Below, piece after piece: positions 58,001-60,942 of a stretch of DNA of 64,000 nucleotides (position 1 is its first letter; each line of letters begins with the position of its first letter). Below the pieces are notes generated by a model that saw nothing but the letters and a program-made list of their open reading frames with translations, had not been told where the DNA came from and did no database searches. The translations under genes were made by a program, and so were the position numbers. The DNA is from Liolophura sinensis (Eukaryota; Mollusca; Polyplacophora; Chitonida; Chitonidae): NCBI RefSeq assembly GCF_032854445.1, contig NC_088304.1:13715704-13779703 (forward strand), written 5' to 3'.

Positions 58001-59521
58001 CATGACATTTTAAATGGGTAAGAGGGACTCGGAATCTGGGCTACTTTATTTAAGGCAACTAACATGTGTAACACATGAGAGGGGCCGTCATCAAATATCT
58101 CCACTGCCCTCCACATCATTAATGCAAATTTACGTCTTTCTATGTGTGTTTTGAATCATTTCTTGAATGCAAATGAAACACTAATGTGAAGTATATGCTT
58201 GATGAAAGACCATTAAACATTGTTCACAAAAAGAATTTTTTTTAGAATTTTCTCTATAGTGGCAATTTTTGATTATACTGTGACCAGAGACGTCACATAA
58301 GACTTTGTCCTCTTTAATAAACATAGACTGCTAGCTTTAATTATTCAAAATTCACATTCACGTAGATCTATGAATGTATTCACTGAATGGATGTTAAAAT
58401 GAGCTATTTCAAGGAAAAATATGAATATATCTTCTGGGTCATAACAGACCACTGAAGAATCTGATGGTTTAAAACCATTTTATTCGGTTGGAAAAATAAA
58501 AAAAAAAAAAATACATCAAACTATTTTCATGGACGGTGTCTAATACTGGTCTTCCATCTTATATATACATTGTACTTCATTTTTATTTTGTTTTTTCTTT
58601 GCTTTTAAAACATACATACATGATTTCCAAAAGCTTATTAATTAATGTGTAAAGAAGGTTTTCCTTCTGTGAAAAAAAATCCTTTTCAAGAGGTTTCAAG
58701 GACCTACAAAGTCCTTGTTTTTCAGGCACTTCGAAGGACCAATCAGTTTAGGTATTTTGGTAGCTTATTTATCAGTACATTTGAACATAAAGCACTAGGA
58801 GGTTTCACACAGAAATATTATGGCTTTTTAAGGACTTGTTATCCAAAAAAAAAATTCTTTTTCACAGGGGCTTTCGAAGTAATGAAAACTTTTTAATAGA
58901 ATAAAAGTACTTTCAAGAACTTAAAAATCAAGCATTTCAAAGAGAAATCCGGTAAAACCATTGAATGAAAATTGGGAGCATGCATATTACTGTAGAGTGT
59001 AGGTAGAAATAATACGCAGACAGAAATCCATAAGAGTTTTAAGCAGTAACAATTTGTCGCATGTATACATTTTAGCAAAGTATCTGTTGATGCTTCAACA
59101 GTGAACAATTAACTTCCATGAGGGAGCAAAGTGAGAGAGCACTATCTTGGCAATGTTATGGAGAAACAAGGTTTTCTAAATAAAACACCCCCCCTCCCTC
59201 CCCAAAAAATCACATCATTTCACTCTGCTCCCTCTGAAAAAAAAAGAGTATTTAAATCTCGCCAACATAGTACAGACTCGGGTGGACAAAAGTCCTGATA
59301 AGATGTATATAAGTATGAATTAATAATCCTTATACTTCACACAATTTGCACATTACTCATGTATCACACCTTTTACAAGCTTTTACATGCAGGTGTGAAA
59401 AACTGTGTTTCTGTCACCTATACACACTCACCTTCTTTAGCTCTGTGAGTCTATCCTGTAGCTCTGTCACCTGAGATGAGAGTTCTGTGTTCTTCACAGT
59501 TTCACTTTGTAATTCTTCTTC
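15196..59521 (-). CDS. RIMBP2: RIM-binding protein (RIMBP2-like), 3' 26 exons; 5' end outside window
   Basis: Presynaptic active-zone scaffold: the family links RIM and voltage-gated Ca2+ channels through SH3 domains that bind PxxP ligands. In order on the - strand: coiled-coil exons (59521-36468), acidic linker, SH3-I (30827-30088), FN3 x3 (27858-23240), Ser/Asp/Glu and Arg-rich linker (22411-20400), SH3-II (to 19310), SH3-III (18141-17237), variable tail (to 15196). All 26 exons chain with matching phases and GT-AG sites, giving about 1,344 codons in the window without a stop. The domain order SH3-FN3x3-SH3-SH3 and motifs 'YGDKDADGF', 'GLVPSNF' and 'MVALYDYDP' are diagnostic. RIMBP1/2/3 is a vertebrate split, so the symbol is by similarity. 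Exon entries below give details. Confidence 0.96.
16058..16248 (-). mobile_element. V-SINE, 5' truncated, in last RIMBP intron
   Basis: (TTTA)n tail, 'gattggtgttttacactgta', 'ccttcccacttacggttgg'. Confidence 0.9.
16262..16455. repeat. ~104-bp direct duplication
   Basis: 'aagccagtaaggaataca…ttcttcacttaattcagtgttggaaatcatacc…ctgacgactgcaa' twice, immediately 3' of a SINE. Confidence 0.9.
17237..17597 (-). CDS. RIMBP2: RIMBP exon: C-terminal half of SH3-III and tail
   Basis: Acceptor gaatccag|GTGGAGCTG. Begins '[23 protein letters not shown]' and completes SH3-III with '[14 protein letters not shown]', close to vertebrate RIMBP SH3-III. Then a Ser/Asp/Glu-rich, probably disordered tail. Donor TCTG|GTAAAC (phase 1) at 17237; an internal AAA|GTAGGT at 17352 (phase 0) is a possible second donor. 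Unspliced read-through would stop at 17214 after 'GKHQCCC', a third possible terminus. Confidence 0.9.
17990..18141 (-). CDS. RIMBP2: RIMBP exon: linker and N-terminal half of SH3-III
   Basis: Acceptor tttgcag|CTCCGC, donor GCTGAG|GTAAAT; phases 1 to 0. Ser/Pro/Arg-rich linker ('[11 protein letters not shown]') then '[21 protein letters not shown]', the ALYDY strand and RT loop of SH3-III. Joins without a break to 'VELCFKAGD'. Confidence 0.94.
18230..18466 (-). mobile_element. V-SINE, nearly full
   Basis: 'gattggcaatttacgccata' to 'gtgccgcgctggtgtgcta'. Confidence 0.88.
18645..19016. repeat. 61-bp minisatellite, ~6 copies
   Basis: Unit 'caatctgacttcacagagct' + 'gcttgttgcagctacaaacaacaatgtggccagctgataga'. 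Highly homogeneous. Intron between SH3-II and SH3-III exons; no splice-site sequence of the neighbouring exons in it. Confidence 0.92.
19310..19478 (-). CDS. RIMBP2: RIMBP exon: C-terminal half of SH3-II
   Basis: Acceptor atttccag|GTGTATGG, donor GATGAAG|GTGAGA; phases 0 to 1. Starts '[13 protein letters not shown]' and continues '[18 protein letters not shown]', nearly the vertebrate RIMBP sequence at this position, including Cys in the 3-10 segment (xPCN rather than the usual xPSN). Ends in a Ser/Gln-rich linker. Confidence 0.95.
19590..19685 (-). mobile_element. V-SINE fragment with internal deletion
   Basis: 'ttatttgattgatgctttat' then jumps from 'atgaaggcag' to 'aacccgggggaaacccac'. Confidence 0.8.
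19832..20091 (-). mobile_element. V-SINE, full length, with TSD
   Basis: Head 'cgctctaaccaactgagcca' ends at 20091. Flanks 'gctcccacacta' / 'gcttccacacta' (one mismatch) are the target-site duplication. Confidence 0.92.
20178..20740 (-). CDS. RIMBP2: RIMBP large exon: disordered linker and N-terminal half of SH3-II
   Basis: 563 nt, phases 1 to 0, acceptor attgcgcag|AAATCACC, donor ATTAAG|GTGAGC. First ~120 residues are Ser/Pro/Arg/Asp-rich (with '[13 protein letters not shown]', a His/Asp run), then a Lys/Arg + acidic stretch '[18 protein letters not shown]', then SH3-II: '[19 protein letters not shown]' and '[12 protein letters not shown]'. Vertebrate RIMBPs also have their longest low-complexity region here. 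Confidence 0.95.
20741..21186 (-). other. RIMBP2: RIMBP intron, nothing else
   Basis: AT-rich with a short (att)n run at 20985; no repeat family identified. Confidence 0.6.
21187..21319 (-). CDS. RIMBP2: RIMBP exon: basic linker
   Basis: Acceptor ttaacag|CATAAT, donor ATATAC|GTGAGT; phases 0 to 1. Encodes a basic, Ser-rich segment ([10 protein letters not shown]…[10 protein letters not shown]), no domain. Placement between the acidic exon and SH3-II and the phase match support it. Confidence 0.85.
21533..21646 (-). CDS. RIMBP2: RIMBP exon: acidic 'SELSDI' motif
   Basis: 38 codons, phase 0-0, acceptor ttgacag|GTGGCA, donor ACAGAG|GTTAGA. Contains '[18 protein letters not shown]', which resembles the conserved acidic 'SDLSDI-EEDEEELYSE' patch of vertebrate RIMBP2 in the same place between FN3-3 and SH3-II. 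Function of that patch is not known to me. Confidence 0.88.
21647..22354 (-). other. RIMBP2: RIMBP intron with a dispersed repeat
   Basis: (caa)n at 21650 and a 'ttatttgtctgtctgtccgt' tract at 21740 like the one at 59635; + strand ORF over it has no homology I recognise. Confidence 0.5.
22355..22411 (-). CDS. RIMBP2: RIMBP small acidic exon (19 codons)
   Basis: 57 nt, phase 0-0, acceptor tttggcag|AGCGAG, donor GACAAG|GTAATG. Encodes '[19 protein letters not shown]'. Being a multiple of three and flanked by phase-0 introns it could be skipped without a frameshift. The acceptor is close to a 22-bp minisatellite (22436-22845). Confidence 0.82.
22436..22845. repeat. ~19-22-bp minisatellite (ggaataaagttg…)
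   Basis: About 20 copies of 'agtggaataaagttgtccaatg' and 'agtggaataaagttgtcacata' variants, alternating in part. In the intron upstream of the 57-nt exon; does not include exon sequence. Gives spurious ORFs on the - strand. Confidence 0.92.
23240..23433 (-). CDS. RIMBP2: RIMBP exon: end of FN3-3 and linker
   Basis: Acceptor tttacag|ACGATC, donor AAACAG|GTACAT; phases 1 to 0. '[24 protein letters not shown]' is the F-G strand region of the third FN3 (vertebrate 'VTVRTL-AQGESVDS'), followed by a Gly/Arg-rich stretch. Confidence 0.92.
23644..23710 (+). mobile_element. V-SINE tail fragment
   Basis: 'gccgccgtcatataagtgaa' … 'aaacaccaataaaataaatg'. Confidence 0.88.
23956..24132 (-). CDS. RIMBP2: RIMBP exon: first part of FN3-3
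   Basis: Acceptor tttccag|GAATCC, donor ACGA|GTAAGT; phases 1-1. '[14 protein letters not shown]' and '[18 protein letters not shown]' with '[16 protein letters not shown]' are the A-E strands of an FN3 repeat; the Trp and 'YSVYADG' core match vertebrate RIMBP FN3-3. Confidence 0.95.
24619..24744 (-). CDS. RIMBP2: RIMBP exon: end of FN3-2
   Basis: Acceptor ccccaaag|GCCTGT, donor GCCGGAG|GTAGGA; phases 1-1. '[15 protein letters not shown]' is the typical FN3 'L-P-T-Y-V-V-A' strand E/F; ends 'LEFTTLAGG' as in vertebrate '…FSTLPAG'. A less usual AAAG acceptor, but the only one that keeps frame. Confidence 0.92.
24745..25297 (-). other. RIMBP2: RIMBP intron within FN3-2
   Basis: AT-rich; carries a dispersed word 'acttttatgtacctctaaaa' + 'agtgtac' also seen at 39.65 and 48.75 kb. 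Confidence 0.5.
25298..25459 (-). CDS. RIMBP2: RIMBP exon: first part of FN3-2
   Basis: Acceptor ccttatag|ATGCAA, donor TCTCTG|GTATGT; phases 1-1. '[20 protein letters not shown]' then '[18 protein letters not shown]' matches RIMBP FN3-2 ('LSWLPTNSNYSHVIFLN'). Confidence 0.95.
25490..25670 (-). mobile_element. V-SINE, 5' truncated
   Basis: (TTTA)n tail, 'acaggtgttttaagccgtac', 'cccatgtacagccggagag'. Confidence 0.9.
25671..26173 (-). other. RIMBP2: RIMBP intron between FN3-1 and FN3-2, remainder
   Basis: A short 'gacaagaaattaggcc…cacgacacgtgatc' palindrome-rich stretch near 25.81-25.89 kb; no gene. Confidence 0.4.
26174..26252 (-). CDS. RIMBP2: RIMBP exon: end of FN3-1 (79 nt)
   Basis: Found by searching for the missing half of FN3-1. 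Acceptor gtctgcag|ATTCAT, donor GGAAAAG|GTCAGT; phases 0 to 1. Encodes '[20 protein letters not shown]' plus 'TMLFGK', directly comparable to vertebrate 'YRISVQCVTSRGSSDELQC' plus 'TLLVGK'. It lies on the far side of the 34-bp minisatellite from the first half. Confidence 0.95.
26500..27690 (-). repeat. 34-bp minisatellite made of exon end + 5' splice site
   Basis: About 34 copies of (on -) GTAAGCCTTAGTGGAAAACG + TTGATACAAGCAAG; some units 35 bp (…TTAAAGCC). The first unit is the last coding sequence of the FN3-1 exon (…AAGCCTTATTGGAAAACG TTGATACAAGCAAG|GTAAGC). Many units keep AAG|GTAAGC, a near-consensus donor. Fills almost the whole intron between the two FN3-1 exons. Confidence 0.95.
27665..27858 (-). 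CDS. RIMBP2: RIMBP exon: first part of FN3-1; its end seeds a minisatellite
   Basis: Acceptor ctatgcag|ATATAC, donor AGCAAG|GTAAGC; phases 1 to 0. '[12 protein letters not shown]', '[20 protein letters not shown]' and '[16 protein letters not shown]' are FN3-1 (vertebrate 'SRTKALIEKLN'). The last ~32 coding bases ([11 protein letters not shown]) plus the donor are the first unit of the 34-bp array that fills the following intron. Confidence 0.95.
28034..28174 (-). CDS. RIMBP2: RIMBP exon: Ser/Thr/Glu-rich linker before FN3-1
   Basis: Acceptor cctttgcag|AATCCA, donor AGCAAAA|GTAAGG; phases 1-1. Low-complexity '[15 protein letters not shown]…[16 protein letters not shown]'. Placement and phase are the evidence. 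Confidence 0.85.
28205..28477 (-). mobile_element. V-SINE, full length
   Basis: Tail 'tttgtttatttatttgattg', head 'gcgttaaccaactgagccct'. 'aaagtgaaaa' on both sides is a probable TSD. Confidence 0.92.
28973..29119 (-). CDS. RIMBP2: RIMBP exon after SH3-I
   Basis: Acceptor tttcaaag|ATGAAG, donor AGTGCTG|GTGAGT; phases 1-1. '[20 protein letters not shown]' follows 'FIEKVA' of SH3-I, as 'DDDL' follows SH3-I in vertebrate RIMBPs; then an Asp/Ser-rich linker. Confidence 0.9.
29412..29627. mobile_element. ~215-bp MITE (copy 1 of 4)
   Basis: Starts 'ctgtaattcttcaacctttt' and ends '…aaaaattgaggaattat': terminal inverted repeats; interior 'gcatattctgaaagcattat' shared with the other copies. Confidence 0.75.
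29898..30070. repeat. Microsatellite (CT)n and (GACT)n
   Basis: (ct)n followed by imperfect (gact)n with embedded 'gtgtgactat' units, directly next to the SH3-I donor at 30088. Confidence 0.95.
30088..30163 (-). CDS. RIMBP2: RIMBP exon: C-terminal half of SH3-I
   Basis: Acceptor tttttttttag|GATGGT, donor GTGGCAG|GTAAAT; phases 0 to 1. '[20 protein letters not shown]' followed by 'IEKVA' is almost identical to vertebrate RIMBP SH3-I. The donor is followed within about 20 nt by a (GAGA)/(CAGT)n microsatellite tract (29898-30070). Confidence 0.96.
30345..30515 (-). mobile_element. V-SINE, decayed, with G-run expansion
   Basis: 'tatttcacttacacgacggc' + 'agccagcattatggg' then a (G)n tract replacing the usual ggaggaaacc. 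Confidence 0.7.
30639..30827 (-). CDS. RIMBP2: RIMBP exon: N-terminal half of SH3-I
   Basis: 63 codons, phase 0-0, acceptor ctttccag|AGTCCG, donor GATGAG|GTGAGA. Basic lead-in '[20 protein letters not shown]' then '[20 protein letters not shown]' (vertebrate '[24 protein letters not shown]'). Confidence 0.96.
30940..31495 (-). repeat. 46-bp minisatellite, left part
   Basis: About 12 copies of period 46 (on +: 'aattactggtagcactattt' + 'atactgagactataayaggcccayccc'). On the - strand the unit reads ATAGTGCTACCAGTAATTGG|GTGGGCCTGT, a diverged copy of the 3' end and donor of the 50-nt exon 32280-32329. Confidence 0.9.
31496..31737 (-). mobile_element. V-SINE inserted inside the 46-bp array
   Basis: Tail 'ttatttatttgattggtgtt', head 'gcgcgctaactgactgagcc'. 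The array continues on both sides, so insertion came after array expansion. Confidence 0.92.
31738..31925 (-). repeat. 46-bp minisatellite, right part
   Basis: Four more copies of the same 46-bp unit, separated from the left part by an inserted SINE (31496-31737). Confidence 0.9.
32030..32295 (-). repeat. ~40-bp degenerate repeats overlapping the 50-nt exon end
   Basis: About six or seven decayed copies of (on -) ATAGTGCCTTCAGTAATAAG + GTGGGTCTGTAGTCTTTGTA, the first being the true exon end plus donor at 32280. Bridges the exon and the better preserved 46-bp array. Confidence 0.8.
32280..32329 (-). CDS. RIMBP2: RIMBP 50-nt exon before SH3-I; its end seeds two arrays
   Basis: Acceptor tatttcag|CTGATA, donor AATAAG|GTGGGT; phases 1 to 0. 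Encodes '[16 protein letters not shown]', connecting exon 34124 (…RTLSE) to 'SPYKMENGL'. The phase fit with both neighbours (1 and 0) is unique. The segment TAGTGCCTTCAGTAATAAG|GTGGGT is repeated in the downstream intron (32030-32295 and, diverged, 30940-31925). Confidence 0.85.
32636..32794 (+). mobile_element. V-SINE 3' two-thirds
   Basis: 'ccgtatgtgggaaagtctgc' … 'caaataaataaattta'. Confidence 0.9.
32795..33699 (-). other. RIMBP2: RIMBP intron, AT-rich
   Basis: Only the G-run tract (33227-33256) noted. Confidence 0.5.
33227..33256 (-). repeat. G-run tract on the transcribed-RNA strand
   Basis: Four or more C7-type runs on + (ccccccctcccccccctccc) are G-runs in the RIMBP pre-mRNA, so an intronic G-quadruplex is possible. 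Confidence 0.6.
33700..34080. repeat. ~20-bp degenerate minisatellite (agttgccgggtcataacaag)
   Basis: About 18 diverged units 'caagttgccgggtcaaagcaag…', decaying to 'aataataagttgtaa'. In the intron after the acidic exon. Confidence 0.85.
34124..34339 (-). CDS. RIMBP2: RIMBP acidic exon between coiled coil and SH3-I
   Basis: Acceptor ctcttacag|GCTTTT, donor TCTGAAG|GTGACG; phases 1-1. Strongly acidic: '[20 protein letters not shown]', '[19 protein letters not shown]'. No domain recognised; possible short helices. Confidence 0.9.
34340..34854 (-). other. RIMBP2: RIMBP intron, nothing recognised
   Basis: AT-rich intron sequence, no repeat assigned. Confidence 0.5.
34855..34923 (-). CDS. RIMBP2: RIMBP small exon (69 nt)
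   Basis: Acceptor tttgtag|ACCTTC (34924-34926) chosen over the next AG because only it keeps frame; donor GACACAG|GTGGGT; phases 1-1. Encodes '[20 protein letters not shown]' + 'LDT'. Symmetric phase: could be skipped in frame. Confidence 0.85.
35040..36468 (-). repeat. ~105-bp tandem array made of exon end + 5' splice site
   Basis: About 13 copies plus the genuine exon end. On the - strand each unit has aatcag|TATTCTTGTCCAATGGTC…ACAGCACAG|GTAAG (39 nt between AG and GT), then intron sequence 'gaggagcctttgttgtcatgg…'. About eleven copies keep both AG and GT; two (35.50, 35.61 kb) have lost the GT. Confidence 0.95.
36468..36630 (-). CDS. RIMBP2: RIMBP last coiled-coil exon; its end seeds a 105-bp array
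   Basis: Acceptor gactctag|TCCAAA, donor AGCACAG|GTAAGG; phases 0 to 1. '[20 protein letters not shown]' is heptad-like, then Ser/Asp-rich '[20 protein letters not shown]'. The final 39 coding bases plus donor and intron start are repeated about 13 more times downstream (35040-36420). Confidence 0.92.
36876..37100. repeat. ~42-bp minisatellite, 5 copies
   Basis: Unit 'atcatgatagaccattgtct' + 'tttcccttgtaaatgtacacac'. Intronic. Confidence 0.9.
37196..37497 (+). mobile_element. Two V-SINE copies, head-part duplicated
   Basis: 'cagctcatgctggtttcctc'…'gtgggttcccttggcc' is followed directly by a second start 'gcggtcgctgtgagttcaag' and a complete 3' part. Nested or tandem insertion. Confidence 0.88.
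37726..37776 (-). CDS. RIMBP2: RIMBP coiled-coil mini-exon (17 codons)
   Basis: 51 nt, phase 0-0, acceptor tgctttcag|GCTCAA, donor TCTCAG|GTGTGT. Encodes '[17 protein letters not shown]', charged helix. Vertebrate RIMBP has 'SQVRELEEKCRTQSEQF' in the equivalent place. Confidence 0.85.
37922..38075. mobile_element. ~150-bp MITE-like foldback
   Basis: Left 'tgggcccacttgcagaaaac' + 'tttgtaa' pairs with right 'acaaagttttaacaaagtga' + 'gccca'. Confidence 0.7.
38428..38532 (-). CDS. RIMBP2: RIMBP coiled-coil exon
   Basis: 35 codons, phase 0-0, acceptor tttatcag|CATTTG, donor CAGAAG|GTGAGA. '[20 protein letters not shown]' and 'QDEVTMLQK' align with the vertebrate RIMBP N-terminal 'LQLEHDQALAVLSAKQQEID' coiled coil. 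Confidence 0.92.
38870..39190. repeat. ~30-bp minisatellite, ~10 copies
   Basis: Unit 'gaggtgtataagcacttctt' + 'acattgttat'. On the - strand every unit contains 'aatgtaagaagtg', a weak donor-like word, but it is not derived from the neighbouring exon end. Confidence 0.9.
39319..39504 (-). CDS. RIMBP2: RIMBP coiled-coil exon (62 codons)
   Basis: Phase 0-0, acceptor ctttccag|TTTGAA, donor CTTAAG|GTGGGT. Two internally similar halves: '[20 protein letters not shown]' and '[19 protein letters not shown]', i.e. a ~28-residue duplication of heptads ([15 protein letters not shown] / [15 protein letters not shown]). Long parallel coiled coil likely. Confidence 0.93.
39943..40157. mobile_element. ~215-bp MITE (copy 2 of 4)
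   Basis: 'taatccttcaacctattccc' … 'gcatattctgaaggcattat' … 'gttgttctttcatattcg' … 'attgagaactta'. Confidence 0.7.
40158..41659 (-). other. RIMBP2: Large 5' intron, unique part
   Basis: No exon, SINE or array found; + and - ORFs here are short and without recognisable domains. Confidence 0.4.
41660..41998 (-). mobile_element. Second SINE family, near full length
   Basis: (gtga)n tail, 'gcttggggtttaacgtcgta', 'cagtcatatgacgacgaagg', 'cgagccattatactgatacg', and the B-box side of the head 'ggattgatcctggatctacc'. Confidence 0.9.
41999..43430 (-). other. RIMBP2: Large 5' intron, unique part
   Basis: GC-richer block at 42.05-42.5 kb with a '+' TATA-like 'ctataaaagc' at 42477, no linked ORF. A (gggttggg) run at 43318-43350. 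Confidence 0.35.
43440..43690. promoter_or_regulatory. Possible intronic enhancer (homeodomain/POU-like words)
   Basis: Dense TAAT/ATGAATATGCAT-type words ('cttaatgaatatgcattagg', 'tatgaatattcatgtaatg') and 'tgacctgaattagcaagggtca' (spaced AGGTCA-like half sites) in unique DNA within a neuronal gene's 5' intron. Pattern only. Confidence 0.2.
44098..44370. repeat. 36-bp minisatellite, 7-8 copies
   Basis: Unit 'gtagcaggctgcagacagct' + 'gtctactgccgtccct'; 36 is a multiple of three so it stays open in several frames, giving spurious ORFs. Confidence 0.93.
44560..44995. repeat. 109-bp tandem repeat, 4 copies
   Basis: Unit begins 'gcagggagtggcagaagtga' and ends 'aaacgactgtagttgtttgctaat'. Near-identical copies, so recent. 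Confidence 0.93.
44996..46194 (-). other. RIMBP2: Large 5' intron, unique part
   Basis: G/T-rich 'ggggattttgtt' triplication at 45280-45340; no gene. Confidence 0.4.
46195..46425. mobile_element. ~220-bp MITE (copy 3 of 4, inverted)
   Basis: 'taattccccaacctttcctc' … 'ggccaatttcagggcttcac' … 'agggttgaagaattacag'. Confidence 0.75.
46812..46988 (+). mobile_element. V-SINE 3' two-thirds
   Basis: 'cagctcatgctggcttcctc' … 'aatcaaataaataaatac'. Confidence 0.9.
47108..47210 (-). mobile_element. Other SINE tail fragment
   Basis: 'gaatgaatatgtcttaatgc' + 'catatcggcaaatatttcagccatatcgtggcg': V-like 3' domain, distinct from both main families. Confidence 0.55.
47211..49299 (-). other. RIMBP2: Large 5' intron, higher-complexity block
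   Basis: Holds a 148-codon + ORF (48181-48627) without recognisable domain, AT-motif-rich DNA at 47.88-48.18 kb (e.g. 'ccatatattag', a CArG/MEF2-like word) and a G-run at 48829-48841. No exon found. Confidence 0.35.
49300..49352 (-). mobile_element. V-SINE tail fragment
   Basis: 'tttattatttgacagatgtt' + 'ttacactgtactcaagaatac'. Confidence 0.75.
49513..49566 (+). repeat. G-rich (GGGGGT)n tract
   Basis: More than eight runs of 4+ G on +, quadruplex-capable; C-rich in the RIMBP transcript sense. Confidence 0.85.
49567..50521 (-). other. RIMBP2: Large 5' intron, unique part
   Basis: Two TATA-like words on + ('catataaaagcc' 49668, 'gctataaaagtt' 49749) but no gene start attached. Confidence 0.3.
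50522..50752 (+). mobile_element. V-SINE, full with small internal deletion
   Basis: Head 'tgcctccgtggctcggtcgg' + 'ttagcgcactagtgcagcg', tail 'aataaaataaataaaca'. Confidence 0.92.
50797..50875 (+). mobile_element. V-SINE tail fragment
   Basis: 'tttccttccatcataatgat' + 'ggccgctgtcg' and 'aaataaataaatc'. Confidence 0.75.
51100..51881. repeat. 58-bp minisatellite, ~13 copies
   Basis: Unit 'gaaaggagaaggcctacaag' + 'gcacactaagcaagcaccttctgtattcataattatgt'. The array is cut at 51881 by a ~2.1-kb insertion and resumes at 53996. Confidence 0.93.
52522..53272 (-). pseudogene. Reverse transcriptase remnant (frameshifted)
   Basis: Two overlapping frames: 53272-52913 with '[20 protein letters not shown]' (RT motif region 4) and 53007-52522 with 'RYIDNLLVL' (catalytic box, where the second Asp of the usual YxDD is Asn), '[13 protein letters not shown]', '[20 protein letters not shown]' and 'NLVGRYG'. 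At least one frameshift and the active-site change mean it is inactive. Confidence 0.8.
53600..53970 (-). pseudogene. Upstream coding remnant of the same retroelement
   Basis: Frames carrying '[20 protein letters not shown]', 'GYNCDCGSS', '[20 protein letters not shown]' and 'ALEEYVKK' lie just upstream of the RT, in the order I recall for this RT family; broken by stops/frameshifts. Confidence 0.6.
53996..54032. repeat. Orphan end of the 58-bp array
   Basis: 'caaggcccactaagcaagca' + 'ccttctgtattattca' differs at one base from a unit of the array at 51.1-51.9 kb and continues exactly where that array stops. Confidence 0.88.
54033..54245 (+). mobile_element. Probable third SINE type
   Basis: 'ttggtcgctcagtctaaggc' head-like, 'ggggactcgaattcagctct' B-box-like, body with 'ttgacaacaggcaagggttt'. 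Family not identified. Confidence 0.45.
54257..54485 (-). mobile_element. V-SINE, near full
   Basis: 'ttatttgattggtgttttat' … 'catgcttaccatggaggccc'. Confidence 0.88.
54744..54940. mobile_element. ~195-bp MITE-like foldback
   Basis: 'atttctgacttaagtcacaa' on the left pairs with 'ttgactaaagtcagaaacga' on the right; ends 'agggccaat' / '…cgaaccct' like the 5339-5466 element. Confidence 0.65.
55024..55122 (-). CDS. RIMBP2: Candidate alternative first exon of RIMBP with lipid-anchor N-terminus
   Basis: ATG at 55122-55120 with an in-frame TGA three codons upstream; 33 codons, then TCC|GTAAGT, phase 0, which fits exon 39504 exactly. N-terminus [14 protein letters not shown]: Gly2 with Ser6 fits the N-myristoylation pattern, Cys5 a palmitoylation site, followed by a basic cluster; then '[19 protein letters not shown]'. 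It would replace the upstream coiled-coil exon at 59432-59521 by use of an internal promoter. No homologue of this N-terminus is known to me; support is from the ORF start, donor, phase and motif only. Confidence 0.6.
55123..55450 (-). promoter_or_regulatory. Putative 5' leader of the MGQQC isoform
   Basis: Moderately GC-richer, transposon-free stretch directly upstream of the ATG. On the - strand it contains repeated 'tgctgaagttggtt'-like words and 'cagccattttcgtgg'. No TATA box or Inr can be called with confidence; the transcription start is unknown. Confidence 0.3.
55451..57050 (-). other. Upstream of the candidate alternative first exon
   Basis: Transposon-poor 1.6 kb that may hold the promoter of the MGQQC isoform; a T-rich tract at 56503-56535 and 'gaatgactgaatgactgaatga' at 56911. 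Nothing more specific. Confidence 0.3.
57051..57215 (-). mobile_element. V-SINE, 5' truncated
   Basis: 'atttatttatttgattggtg', 'cggccagcattatggtgggt', 'ttcccatgtacggcca'. Confidence 0.9.
57325..57532. mobile_element. ~205-bp MITE (copy 4 of 4, inverted)
   Basis: 'cctaattcctcaatttattc' … 'ggctaatttcagggcaccag' … 'aaggatgaagaattgc'. Confidence 0.7.
57533..59431 (-). other. RIMBP2: Large 5' intron, AT-rich
   Basis: No SINE, array or exon supported. Confidence 0.45.
59432..59521 (-). CDS. RIMBP2: RIMBP coiled-coil exon (30 codons), most 5' exon seen
   Basis: Phase 0-0, acceptor gtgttctag|GAAGAA, donor AAGAAG|GTGAGT. '[20 protein letters not shown]' then '[10 protein letters not shown]', heptad-rich. 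Separated from the next exon by a ~20-kb intron. Further 5' exons must lie beyond 64000. Confidence 0.88.
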
Positions 59522-59957
59522 CTAGAACACACAGAAAAAAATTTAGAACACTGTCTGTGTATAAAATATAGCACCTTTCAACATGTACAGCTTTTTGCCT
59601 CTGCCAAGGAACTAGGTTATATTTTTGGCCGCATTTATTTGTCTGTCTGTATGCAAGATTGGATTCTTTGTATTATCACAAGCCCCCAAAAACAGTGACA
59701 GGGAGGAAATCCACAATTTCCCATTCCAGGACTGGATTTGAACCTCCACCTCATGTCTCTTATGGCACTAAATTAAACAGGTAAGGCTAACTATCTCTCA
59801 ATCAAAAGTCTGTAATCAGATGGACTATATATATATATATATATAAAATATTAACATTCAGTCATATGAGAACAACATGATACCTGACATCTTACAGAGT
59901 CACAGGGCTTAAATGTTGTGGCAGCCAACCTGTTCATACCTCTACCAAGTACACATT

Positions 59958-60015
59958 TATCCGATAGGTGTTTTACGCTGTACTTAAGAATATTTCACTT
60001 ACACGACGGCAGTCC
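59958..60015 (-). mobile_element. V-SINE tail fragment
   Basis: 'ataggtgttttacgctgtac' + 'ttaagaatatttcacttacacgacgg'. Confidence 0.82.
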
Positions 60016-60749
60016 AAGTACACATGTTTTAGGCGTTATACCCTAAGTGCTTAAGGTACCAACCTGATTTGGACCTATACACAGCCAATACGTCAGTAGG
60101 TGAATTTACCTGCCCAAAATCAATACACACAGGACTTCAGGTAGCTGTCTACCTCTCTCGTTAAACACTACCTGGCAGATAACACACCTGGTTTTCTGAT
60201 CAATGAGGGCAGCATGGTGATTGATTGGTGCTCAGAGCAAGCTTATGGCTTAATTACAGTCAGCAATTTACTGCCAGCTAATGAGACAGCAGTGAGAGGA
60301 GAGGCTGTGAGCATTTTACAGCTCGCTGATCATTAATACAAATGCACATGTAAAAAGGTAAGAGCAATCAATATGAAAAACACCTGTAAAAATCTACGAC
60401 TATAATTTTACACAGCTAACTGAGACATTTCACATTTTTGATACATCACCAGATTTTCCGCAGTGCAAAAAAGAAACATCACAAGATACAGTATTTGAGA
60501 AAAGTGCAATTTTTACTTAAGACAAATTAAAAACATAAAATATCCCTTTTGGTGCTAAATCTTAAATTCAATAGGGTGTGAGCCTACAAATTACACACAT
60601 TATGATTTATTCAGACAAAACAGATATCTTAATCTTAAATTAAATGCATCTGTAATTTGATCTAAACATCTATGTCCCATAGCATGTCTACCTGCAATGT
60701 GGGGCATTGTTATGGGTATGGAGGAGGAGTTTTATATCTCTTTATATTT

Positions 60750-60942
60750 GCTGTGAGTTTAGGTCCAGCTAATGTGGGCTTCCTTTCCAGTCGTACATGG
60801 GAAGGTCTGCCAGCAACCTGCGGATCATTGCAGGTTTCCCCTGGGTTCTGTCCGGTTTCCTCCTACTAAAATGCTGGCTGCCGTTGCATACGTGAAATAC
60901 TCTTGAGTACGGCATAAAACACCAATAAATTGACATAGCACA
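60750..60942 (+). mobile_element. V-SINE, 5' truncated
   Basis: 'gctgtgagtttaggtccagc' … 'aaaacaccaataaattg'. Confidence 0.88.
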